From the NCBI GenBank assembly GCA_046154185.1, contig JBJXGE010000035.1:1-64000 (forward strand): a DNA stretch of 64,000 nucleotides, given 5' to 3'. Positions 8,758 through 16,225 of this stretch are shown here, in pieces. The position numbers were made by a program, and so were the translations under genes. Below the pieces are notes generated by a model. The model saw only the letters and a list, made by a program, of their open reading frames with translations, was not told the DNA's origin and ran no database searches. Position 1 is the first letter of the stretch; each line of letters opens with the position of its first letter. Origin of the DNA: JBJXGE01 sp046154185. Its GTDB lineage: Bacteria; Planctomycetota; UBA8108; UBA1146; JAJFFE01.

Positions 8758-8779
8758 AGGGGTGCTTTTTTAGGGGTGC
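8752..8779. repeat. perfect 14-bp tandem duplication
   Basis: The unit ttttttaggggtgc occurs twice in direct succession (8752-8765 and 8766-8779). The second aggggtgc can also pair with gcacccct at 8788-8795. Confidence 0.8.
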
Positions 8780-8859
8780 TGTCCGCGGCACCCCTCGCCG
8801 TTTCGGGCGGACCCGATGCGGCTCACCTGCGCGTCGCGGTTCGACCGCGATCGTCCGCG

Positions 8860-8912
8860 AAAAAAAAAATATGGACAGCCACCCTCGGGCCAAGTTCGAG
8901 GGCGGCTATCCA
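8860..8912 (-). terminator. intrinsic terminator, minus strand, no gene upstream
   Basis: A 16-position stem (8872-8887 with 8897-8912, two mismatches) is followed on the minus strand by a run of T (A-run 8860-8869 on the plus strand). Sequence to the right (8913-9281) contains no minus-strand gene. The terminator therefore points to an unannotated transcript or a decayed gene. The wider gap 8657-9281 is 625 bp and otherwise lacks genes. Confidence 0.55.
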
Positions 8913-9122
8913 GGCGGAGGAGTGGGCGAGTCAGCGGCGCGTGTGCCCCGCTAACCGTGCCGTGGGGTAACAGCACGGCGATCAATCAGCAAATCGTGCG
9001 CCGCACTGGCGCGCGCGACGGTCGCGCTCCAAGTGCTTGTCATCGAAAGAATTCAATCGACGACATCCGCGAGCGCTGCGGCGTCGATCGTGCGCTCTTG
9101 ACCCAATCGGCCGCGCGAGGTT

Positions 9123-9187
9123 GCAAGGCGGCCATTGCGTCCGCGCAAGGCGCCATGGCGTCCGCGCAAGGCGGCGAATGCGTCCGC
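9123..9187. repeat. three tandem ~22-bp imperfect repeats
   Basis: Units at 9123-9144, 9145-9165 and 9166-9187 all begin gcaaggcg and end gcgtccgc, with variable centres (gccatt, ccatg, gcgaat). They lie about 95 bp before the carbonic anhydrase gene. They could be a protein-binding array or a replication-slippage product. Confidence 0.7.
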
Positions 9188-9281
9188 GCTCGGGCCGACC
9201 GGCGATCATTCAATAATTGACGCTTCAATAACCGATCCTTAGTTAGCGGTTTTGCTTTGATCTAAGGAAGGAACGCGTCGC

Positions 9282-10019
9282 ATGAACGCCAAGATGCACA
9301 TCATCGGATTCGGTTGCTCGCTCTTGGTTGCTGCGAGTCTGTCGTTTCTCTTACGCGCGCCCGCGCCGGTCGCCCATGCGGAGGCGCACGATGGCGATCC
9401 GCTCAAGAAACTCGTCGAAGGGAATCAGCGCTTCGTCGCCGGTCACGCGCAGCGACCGAACCAAGATGCGGCGCGGCGCGCCGAGACCGCCGAGAAACAG
9501 CACCCGTTCGCCGCGATCGTTTGCTGCGCCGACTCCCGGGTCGCGCCCGAACTCGTCTTCGATCAAGGAATCGGCGACCTCTTCGTGGTTCGCGTCGCCG
9601 GCAATGTGCTCGACGATCACTTGCTCGGCAGTCTCGAATACGCGGTCGAGCATTTGCACGTCGGCTTGATCGTCGTCGTGGGACACGAACGGTGCGGCGC
9701 GGTCGCCGCAACTCTCGCCGGTGGTCACGCGCCGGGACACATTGAAAGTCTCGTGGCAGCGATTGGTCCCGCGGTCGCCGGCACCGCCGGCGAAGCGAGC
9801 GAGAAACTCGACGCCGCCGTGCGGGCGAATGTCGCCCACGTGGTCGAACAACTCATCGCGACCGAGCCAATCCTGAGCGAGCACATTGCGCATCACAAAT
9901 TGCGTGTCGTCGGCGCGCGCTATGACCTCGATACCGGCGCCGTCGAGCTATTGCCCGCGCGGGCACCGGCCAAGAGCATGAGCACGCGCGCGCCGAGTCC
10001 TAAGCCCGCGGCGCATTAG
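9282..10019 (+). CDS. exported beta-class carbonic anhydrase
   Basis: This 245-residue protein would hydrate CO2 to bicarbonate. The beta-class zinc site is complete: C82 and the D84/R86 dyad in CCADSR, H135 and C138 in VGHERCGA. An N-terminal hydrophobic segment (~6-30) ending near AHA-EA looks like a cleavable signal peptide, placing the enzyme in the periplasm. Most beta enzymes are cytoplasmic, so this is less usual, though exported forms are known. A proline/alanine-rich tail (~225-245) is not part of the catalytic fold. ATG 9282 follows an AAGGAAGG ribosome site. It stands alone. Confidence 0.9.
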   Translation: MNAKMHIIGFGCSLLVAASLSFLLRAPAPVAHAEAHDGDPLKKLVEGNQRFVAGHAQRPNQDAARRAETAEKQHPFAAIVCCADSRVAPELVFDQGIGDLFVVRVAGNVLDDHLLGSLEYAVEHLHVGLIVVVGHERCGAVAATLAGGHAPGHIESLVAAIGPAVAGTAGEASEKLDAAVRANVAHVVEQLIATEPILSEHIAHHKLRVVGARYDLDTGAVELLPARAPAKSMSTRAPSPKPAAH

Positions 10020-10166
10020 CGGCGTTTCGGCGCATTCCACGACTCCGCTCGCCCGCCATCTATAGCGCATTCTCAACTCATCATCGACAATGCGCGGCCA
10101 CCCCAGCTACGTGAGCCGCCGCTGATCTTCGCGCAGGCTCTCAGCACAGACGAAGGAGCTCGAGCG

Positions 10167-12317
10167 ATGTTGTTTTCGTCTCGCATCGGTTTGATCGGAA
10201 TTGGTTTTGTTCTCTATGCACTCGTGAGCGCCATCGCGGCGCCGCCGCCGACACCGGCGCGTCCGGTCGAGGACACCGTGCATGGCGTGAAAATGAGCGA
10301 CGCGTTTCGCTGGCTCGAAGGTGACGCAGAAGGCAACGTCACCGACGAAGTCGCGAGTTGGACCGACGCTCAGAACGGCTACACGCGACAAGTGCTCGAC
10401 AATCTGCCGGGTCGCGCCGCACTCGAGGCGCGCTTGCGCCAACTCATGGAAGTCGGCAGCGTCTCGGCGCCGGTGATGCGCGGGGATCGCTACTTCTATC
10501 GCGAGCGCAAAGGCACGCAGAATCAATCGGTCGTCTACATGCGCGTGGGCGCGCGCGGCGAGCCGAAATTGCTGCTCGATCCGAACACGCTCGACGCGCG
10601 CGGTCTCGTCACCGTCGCGTGGGTCGAGCCGAGCGAGAACGGCAAGTTGCTCGCGTTTGGCATGTATCGCGCCGGCGACGAGAACGCGACGCTTTACTTG
10701 CTCGACATCGACACGGGTACCTGGCTCGCAGACGAGATTCCCGGCAAGGTCGGCACGGTTTCTTGGTTGCCGGACTCGAGCGGTTTCTATTACTCCCGCC
10801 TTGCCGACGTGAAAAATCCTTACTCGCGGCAGATCAAGTTTCACAAAATCGGCACGCATCACCGGCAAGATCCACTTCTCTTCCGTCAGTACACGAAGGA
10901 AGAGAATGAAAAACTCGCCACTACCTGGGGGCCGTTTTTCGGCGCGAGCAAAGACGGTCGCTGGGGCATGCTCGGCTACTACACTTCAACCAAAGACAAT
11001 GATCTGTGGGTGATCGACCTCGAGCGCTGGACGAAGACGCGCGAGTTCGTGCGCACGGAAATCCTCGTTGGCCAGACCGGGACGGCGCAAGGACTGTTCG
11101 TCGGCGACACGATGTTTTTGCAGACGACTTTCGAAGCTCCAAACGGGCGCGTGGTCGCGGTCGATTTGCGGAAGCCGGAGCGCAAGAACTGGAAAGTGAT
11201 CATCCCGGAGCGCAAAGACGCCGTGCTGCAAGGGCTCGATCTCGCCAAGGGACAGCTCGTCGCGACCTACCTCGCGAGCGCGTATTCACAAATCGAGTTG
11301 TTCGCTTTCGACGGCAAGTCGCTCGGAAAAGTCGCGCTGCCCGGCATCGGCACGGGGAGCATCTCGACCGAGGACGATCGCACGGAGGCGTTTCTTTCCT
11401 ACGCGTCCTTCAACGAGCCGAGTTCCATTTACCAAATCGAGCTCGGCACGCCGAAGAGTGAGCTGTGGGAGCGGCCCGAAGTGCCGGTCGATCCCTCGAT
11501 CGCCGAAGTGAAGCAAGTTTTCTACACGTCGAAAGACGGCACGCGCGTCAGCATGTTCGTCGTGCACAAAAAGGGGCTCGTGCTCAACGGTGATAACCCG
11601 ACGTTGTTGAACGGCTACGGCGGTTTCAACAACAGCGAAACGCCGCGCTTCATGCCGGTCTTGTTTCCGTGGTTCGAAGCGGGTGGCGTCTTTGCGCTGC
11701 CGAACCTGCGCGGCGGCGGCGAGTACGGCGATACGTGGCACGAAGCTGGCATGCTCGAACACAAACAGAATGTGTTCGACGATTTCATCGCGGCGGCGGA
11801 GTGGCTGATCGCCAACAAGTACACGCGTTCGGAACGGCTCGCGATCAGTGGCGGTTCGAATGGCGGACTCTTGACCGGCGCGTTTCTGACGCAACGTCCC
11901 GAGTTGTGCAAAGCCGTGATCTGCGCGGTGCCGCTCCTCGACATGCTGCGCTACCAGAATTTTCTGATGGCGCGCTACTGGGTGCCTGAGTACGGGACTG
12001 CGGAAGACCCGGTGCAGTTCGCGTTCCTCAAGGAATACTCACCGTATCACTGCGTGAAAGCGGGCGTGAAGTACCCAGCGACTCTGCTGACGGCCGGCGA
12101 GAATGACACGCGCGTCCATCCGCTGCACGCGCGCAAGATGGCGGCGCTCCTGCAGTCTTCGACCACCGCCAATCCGACGACCGAGCCCGTCTTGTTGTGG
12201 GTCGATCGCGAAGCCGGCCACGGACAAGGGAAGCCGCTCCACTTACGCATTCGCGATGCCGCCGATCAGCGGATGTTCTTGATGTGGCAACTCGGCATGT
12301 TGCCCGGCGGTTCGTAA
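10167..12317 (+). CDS. prolyl oligopeptidase, S9A family, exported
   Basis: This 716-residue serine peptidase of the POP family cleaves short peptides after proline. The N-terminal ~25 residues are a signal peptide. A beta-propeller region follows (~90-440), then an alpha/beta-hydrolase domain. The catalytic triad is placed at S564 (GGSNGG), D647 (ENDTRVHP) and H685 (EAGHGQGKP), matching the order and spacing of characterised POPs. The length is usual for the family plus a signal peptide. The secreted or periplasmic location suggests peptide scavenging. Start ATG 10167 has AAGGAG upstream. A hairpin at 12333-12367 follows the gene. Confidence 0.93.
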   Translation: MLFSSRIGLIGIGFVLYALVSAIAAPPPTPARPVEDTVHGVKMSDAFRWLEGDAEGNVTDEVASWTDAQNGYTRQVLDNLPGRAALEARLRQLMEVGSVSAPVMRGDRYFYRERKGTQNQSVVYMRVGARGEPKLLLDPNTLDARGLVTVAWVEPSENGKLLAFGMYRAGDENATLYLLDIDTGTWLADEIPGKVGTVSWLPDSSGFYYSRLADVKNPYSRQIKFHKIGTHHRQDPLLFRQYTKEENEKLATTWGPFFGASKDGRWGMLGYYTSTKDNDLWVIDLERWTKTREFVRTEILVGQTGTAQGLFVGDTMFLQTTFEAPNGRVVAVDLRKPERKNWKVIIPERKDAVLQGLDLAKGQLVATYLASAYSQIELFAFDGKSLGKVALPGIGTGSISTEDDRTEAFLSYASFNEPSSIYQIELGTPKSELWERPEVPVDPSIAEVKQVFYTSKDGTRVSMFVVHKKGLVLNGDNPTLLNGYGGFNNSETPRFMPVLFPWFEAGGVFALPNLRGGGEYGDTWHEAGMLEHKQNVFDDFIAAAEWLIANKYTRSERLAISGGSNGGLLTGAFLTQRPELCKAVICAVPLLDMLRYQNFLMARYWVPEYGTAEDPVQFAFLKEYSPYHCVKAGVKYPATLLTAGENDTRVHPLHARKMAALLQSSTTANPTTEPVLLWVDREAGHGQGKPLHLRIRDAADQRMFLMWQLGMLPGGS

Positions 12318-12332
12318 CGAGGGGGCGCAAAA

Positions 12333-12367
12333 CGCGTGAGCGATGCGTTGTTCGCGTCGCTCACGCG
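12333..12367 (+). terminator. hairpin after the prolyl oligopeptidase gene
   Basis: An 11-bp perfect stem (cgcgtgagcga / tcgctcacgcg, 13-nt loop) lies 15 bp after the stop and is followed by ctttg. It has only a weak T-tract and ends 12 bp before the next start, so it may attenuate rather than fully terminate. Confidence 0.5.
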
Positions 12368-12379
12368 CTTTGCCAACGC

Positions 12380-13186
12380 ATGCGCATCGAAGACGTCACT
12401 GATTATTTTCGTTTGCGTCGCCTCGCCGCGAACCCGTGGGCGGTGTTGCGCTTTCGCAAGCGACACGCGCTCGGGAGTGCGCTTCAAGTCGAGCTGCGCG
12501 CCGGTCCGCGTCTCAATTTGCGCGGCGGCTTTCCCGACTTCCACATGTTTCACCGCATTTTCCTGCGCGACGAATATCGGATCGCCGCGCATTGCTCGGG
12601 GCCGCTCGAGTGCGTCGTCGACCTCGGCGCGAACGTCGGTATCTTCGCGGCGTTTGCGGCAGCGCGGGCGCGACGAGTGGTCGCGTGCGAGCCCATGCCG
12701 AATAATTTTCGCGAGCTCACGGCAAATCTCGCCGGGCTCAACAACGTCGCACTCGTGCGCGCGGCAATCGCCGCGACGCCCGGCACGCTCCGGCTCTATC
12801 GCCCGCGACTCGAAATGCTCACTGGAACTTACTCGGCCCATCCGGATCCGACGCGCTACGTGATCGAAGACCCGGAACAGGTGCCGGCTCTGACGCTCGA
12901 TCAACTGTTTGTAGAGCAATCGATCACACGTTGTGACTTGCTGAAGATCGACATCGAGGGTCACGAGTACGAGGTGCTGCACGCGACGAGTTCGGCGACG
13001 CTCGCGAAGATCCAACGCATCCACGGCGAGTACCACGATGTGCGACCGGAAGACCCGCGCACGCGCATCGATCATTTCCGCGAGTTCCTGACGCGTTGCG
13101 GCTATCGCGTGGAACTGCTACCACATCGGCGAAAGCCAAACCACGGGATGTTCTTTGCGGGTCGACCGAGTGGCGAGGGGCAATGA
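12380..13186 (+). CDS. FkbM-family methyltransferase
   Basis: This 268-residue protein carries the SAM-binding motif VVDLGANVGIFAAFAA (~76-91) and the FkbM-type C-terminal motif LLKIDIEGHEYEVL (~191-204). FkbM enzymes O-methylate sugars or small molecules, often on surface glycans. The start is chosen at ATG 12380, where the protein-like sequence (MRIEDVTDYF) begins. The frame is open further upstream, but that would overlap the peptidase gene. Its stop overlaps the start of the next gene by ATGA, indicating coupled translation with a lipid A deacylase-like protein, so lipopolysaccharide sugar methylation is a reasonable guess. Confidence 0.85.
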   Translation: MRIEDVTDYFRLRRLAANPWAVLRFRKRHALGSALQVELRAGPRLNLRGGFPDFHMFHRIFLRDEYRIAAHCSGPLECVVDLGANVGIFAAFAAARARRVVACEPMPNNFRELTANLAGLNNVALVRAAIAATPGTLRLYRPRLEMLTGTYSAHPDPTRYVIEDPEQVPALTLDQLFVEQSITRCDLLKIDIEGHEYEVLHATSSATLAKIQRIHGEYHDVRPEDPRTRIDHFREFLTRCGYRVELLPHRRKPNHGMFFAGRPSGEGQ

Positions 13187-13734
13187 TGTCGGCGCGAGCG
13201 CCGCGGTTCGTGTTTCTACTCAGTTTGTTCGTGCTTTTCATTGCGCCGGCACGCGGCGACGAGCCGTTTCCGTACGCGCTTGGTGTGCGGGCCGGCAATA
13301 GCTTTGGATTGGACGTCAAATACGTGAGCGAGTACGAGCTGTTCGCCGAGCGCGTGTTGCCGTGGCGCTGGGAGTTTTCGTCCGGCATTTGCATCGGCAC
13401 CAAACTCGACGGACTCGTCGGCGTGGTGCACGGCGAACGCAAGCCGCGCAACACGAGTCTGCTGTTCGGCCTGGGGCCGGGCGTCAGCATCTCGACGGCG
13501 CGCCGCCGTTTCGCGCTCGAATTCGGCTTCAAACCGGCTTACTTGCGCGAGCACGACTTTGGACGCCACGACTACGGTGGAAGCCTTCAGTTCATAAGCC
13601 ATGCGGGAGTACGCGTTCGCCTCGGCGACCGCTATCAACTCGGTTACCGCTTTCAGCATCTTTCGAACTCCAGCGCTGCGAGCACGAACCCAGGATACAA
13701 CTCGCACATGCTCGAGTTCGTTGTCCTGTTTTAG
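13183..13734 (+). CDS. PagL-like lipid A 3-O-deacylase, outer membrane
   Basis: This 183-residue protein has a signal peptide (~1-26, cleavage near ARG-DE) and a sequence of amphipathic beta strands ending in a terminal aromatic residue, as in small outer-membrane barrels. The C-terminal motif YRFQHLSN...NPGYNSHMLEF matches the PagL active-site region, where His and Ser of the FxHxSN motif are catalytic. PagL removes the 3-O acyl chain of lipid A. The size fits the family. The position of the acidic triad member is not certain. ATG overlaps the FkbM stop (ATGA), and the double ATG makes the exact start ambiguous by one codon. Confidence 0.78.
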   Translation: MMSARAPRFVFLLSLFVLFIAPARGDEPFPYALGVRAGNSFGLDVKYVSEYELFAERVLPWRWEFSSGICIGTKLDGLVGVVHGERKPRNTSLLFGLGPGVSISTARRRFALEFGFKPAYLREHDFGRHDYGGSLQFISHAGVRVRLGDRYQLGYRFQHLSNSSAASTNPGYNSHMLEFVVLF

Positions 13735-13925
13735 GGTCCGCGCAAAATTAACTTTAGATTGGGAGGTCGAGATCTGACGTAGGTCCGTTCGCGGCGATTG
13801 AGCCCGATCTGCGCAAGAACTCGGCGCAGGCGTAGCCTAGCTACGTTGAGGATTACGCGATTGAGACGCGAGCGGAGATATGTTAGAGATCGGCCTCCCA
13901 ATGCGAAGATAATTTTGCGCGGACC
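13735..13925. repeat. 190-bp imperfect palindrome between convergent genes
   Basis: The ends are perfect inverted repeats (ggtccgcgcaaaatta at the left and its complement at the right). Then come matched attgggagg / cctcccaat blocks, weaker pairing inwards, and a self-complementary centre (cgtagcctagctacg). The RNA or single-stranded DNA would fold into one long hairpin in either direction. It starts at the stop of the PagL-like gene and ends 5 bp before the stop of the convergent gene. It contains no ORF of interest. A small non-autonomous mobile element or a two-way terminator are the main readings. Confidence 0.75.
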
Positions 13926-13930
13926 CATAG

Positions 13931-16006
13931 TCAGCCGTGCGAAGACACGCTGCGCGCACCGGTCGCGGCTACCGGCGCGCCCGCCGGGATCTTGGTCGGA
14001 TTGATCACCACCTGCCGGCCGCCGAGTCGCTCGACTTCGCGCGCGAAGTGCGCGGTGCCGCCGGGACTGTCGCCACCGTCGATTTCGTCCCACACCAAGA
14101 GCGCATAAATCTCGCCCCAATTGGCCTCGATGCGCGCCATGTTGCGCATCCACGCGTTATGCCGGCGATACGCATTCAAATTTTCGGGCGCGGGTCCGAG
14201 ACACTCGGCCTGCCGCACAATTTTTGCGCGTTTTGCCGCGGCAAAGAATCTGTTCTCCCAATCGCTGTCTTTGAGACGGACCGAGCGCGTGAGGAACTCC
14301 GCTTCGTCGGTCGGCAGGCATATGCGCAGTTCGGCGCCGCGTTCGAGACAGAGTTCCGCGAATAGTAAGTCCGCGCCCCGCGCCCCGCCGCAGATCGCGA
14401 GATCACCGTCACCCACTTTCCAGTCGTCGAGGTGTTGCTGCAACCGGGCGCGCACCGGCAACTCCTTCGACGCCGGAAACCGTGGCGTGGCGCGCTCTGG
14501 CCGATCGATCATGTGGCCGGAGCAGAGGAAGACGCGCCGCAGCGTCTTGACGATCGGCATGAAAGAGGACGTATTGTTGATCGCCTCCGTGACGCGCGTG
14601 GCGACACTGGTCTGAAAATCGAGCAACTCGCAGATCTTGAGATGGAGTCGGATCGACTCGAGTTGAAACCGAGTGAGGGAAGGCGAGCATGCCGCCCGCG
14701 AGTAATAGCGCTCCGCTTCATCGCCATCCCCGCGCAGCAGCGCCAGCGCGCCGAGCGACACGATGCTCCAGACGAGCGCGTTACCATCGTTCGTGACTTC
14801 GGCGCGACGCGCCGCTTCGCGGGCGGCGATGCGCACGGCCGCGGCAGTCTCAAGATAGTCGGTTGCGAGCCGCTCGGCGGGCGTTCGACCGGTCGCTTTT
14901 TCAAGATGCTCGAGCAGTGTCGCCAACCCGACGAGACTGACACCGCTGATGAACGAATTGAGATCGTGAAGATAGTCGCGTTCGAAACTGCGAATCGCGC
15001 TGATGGCTAAGCCAGAATTCGTCATCGCTTGCGTTTGCCGCTCGCTGAGGGAGTCGCACTTTTTCCAGCGTTCGATCCACAGATCCTGATAGACGCGACC
15101 GAGCACGCGCTGAACTTCGAGATCCCGTGGATTCTTGGCGGCGTGCGCTTCGAGCATAGTGCGCGCTTCCTGCGGTCGACCCGTGAGATTTTTGAGTAGA
15201 CCGAATTGCGCGATGGCGCCGACATGCTCAGGATCCGCGCGCTGAATTTCTTCGAACACGCTCTTTGCGGCCATGAAACTCAGCGACGAGATCAACGCTT
15301 TGCCGGCGGCGAACAAGAGCCGCTTTTGATGGTAGGGGGTCGGCATGTCTTCGGCGAGCGTCAGGAGATCGGCGAGACGTCCCTCGGCGTTCGCGTTACG
15401 CATGCGCTGCTCCCAGTCGACCACGACGCCGTGAAAGTACTTCGCGCGCGCATTGCGGACATCGGCCCAATCGACAGGGCGAAGTCCCGGTAGCTCTTTG
15501 TAGACCGGACTCGAGACTGAGCGATCCTGCCCCTCGACCGCGCGTCGGATGACTTTGCCGAGCCGTTCGGCTTCCAGCTCCACCGTTTTGCGCCGTTCTT
15601 CCGGATCCATGGAATTGCTCGCCAGCCAGAGCTTGCCCTGGTACGCAAATATACGGTCCGGCGCGATGTTGAACGGACGCTGACTGAAGCCACCCGAGAC
15701 CAAGAGCGCGCCGATCGGCGACGCGCCGTGGCGGACGCCGAGCTCATAGAAAACGTTGGGATTCGGGAGCGAGACGTCGATGAGTACGAGGTCCGCGGTC
15801 ACGAGTTCGAAATACATGTCGGTGCGAATGTCATTCGAAGTTTCGCCTTGGTCCGCGCGAAACGGCTCGAATTCGGCAATACACAGTGCGGGCTCGAACA
15901 GCTCCGCGTACACGCGATCAAAATCGATCGTGTGAGCGCTTCCCGCCGCTTCCTCGACCGGCTTGACGCCGTAGGGCATGACGACAAACGCACGACGCCT
16001 CATCAC
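13931..16006 (-). CDS. fusion of TIR/deoxyribosyltransferase-like, TPR/TRAFs-binding-like and SLOG-like domains
   Basis: This is a 691-residue cytoplasmic protein. Residues 1-~150 form a nucleoside deoxyribosyltransferase/TIR-like Rossmann domain. The marks are FVVMPYG at 7-13, ADLVLIDVSLPNPNVFYELG at 71-90 with the conserved E88, and RADQGE. The middle (~170-480) is helical with TPR-like stretches and resembles the TRAFs-binding domain (DUF4071) seen with such N-termini in bacteria. Residues ~490-675 carry LFLCSGHMID and AICGGARGADLLFAELCLERG, a SLOG (LOG/DprA-like) nucleotide-binding fold. TIR-like plus SLOG plus repeat architectures are known from predicted nucleotide-signalling conflict systems, so an NAD- or nucleotide-processing immune effector is a reasonable inference. 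There is no transmembrane segment. It is a single gene with no partner. Confidence 0.72.
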   Translation of the reverse strand: MMRRRAFVVMPYGVKPVEEAAGSAHTIDFDRVYAELFEPALCIAEFEPFRADQGETSNDIRTDMYFELVTADLVLIDVSLPNPNVFYELGVRHGASPIGALLVSGGFSQRPFNIAPDRIFAYQGKLWLASNSMDPEERRKTVELEAERLGKVIRRAVEGQDRSVSSPVYKELPGLRPVDWADVRNARAKYFHGVVVDWEQRMRNANAEGRLADLLTLAEDMPTPYHQKRLLFAAGKALISSLSFMAAKSVFEEIQRADPEHVGAIAQFGLLKNLTGRPQEARTMLEAHAAKNPRDLEVQRVLGRVYQDLWIERWKKCDSLSERQTQAMTNSGLAISAIRSFERDYLHDLNSFISGVSLVGLATLLEHLEKATGRTPAERLATDYLETAAAVRIAAREAARRAEVTNDGNALVWSIVSLGALALLRGDGDEAERYYSRAACSPSLTRFQLESIRLHLKICELLDFQTSVATRVTEAINNTSSFMPIVKTLRRVFLCSGHMIDRPERATPRFPASKELPVRARLQQHLDDWKVGDGDLAICGGARGADLLFAELCLERGAELRICLPTDEAEFLTRSVRLKDSDWENRFFAAAKRAKIVRQAECLGPAPENLNAYRRHNAWMRNMARIEANWGEIYALLVWDEIDGGDSPGGTAHFAREVERLGGRQVVINPTKIPAGAPVAATGARSVSSHG

Positions 16007-16156
16007 TCGACCTCCTGGTAGCCGGAAACGCGAGGGCGCAAAACGGCGGCGGCGCTGAGCGCGCGTTTCTCGGTGCGGGCCGCTCAGCGTAGTCGAGCGC
16101 CGGGGCTATGACCAGCGCGGGTCGTGCGTCTCGCGACGCTGCCACACGAATTAGAT

Positions 16157-16199
16157 AAAAAAAAGCAGCGGGGCGGACTCTAGAGTCCGCCCCGCTGCT
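16157..16199 (-). terminator. strong intrinsic terminator of the pseudopilin operon
   Basis: A perfect 18-bp inverted repeat centred on ctag (16164-16199) is followed on the minus strand by eight T. It lies 26 bp after the stop of the last pseudopilin-operon gene. Confidence 0.85.
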
Positions 16200-16225
16200 C
16201 TGCTGCGAAAATCTCCTGCGGCGTA

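Noticed and set aside
9123..9187. Short CRISPR array
   Set aside because: Units are contiguous (no unique spacers of 30-40 bp), only three, and imperfect.
13735..13925. Integron attC site
   Set aside because: The terminal arms do not follow the attC R'/R'' consensus (RYYYAAC / GTTRRRY), and no integrase or gene cassettes are present.
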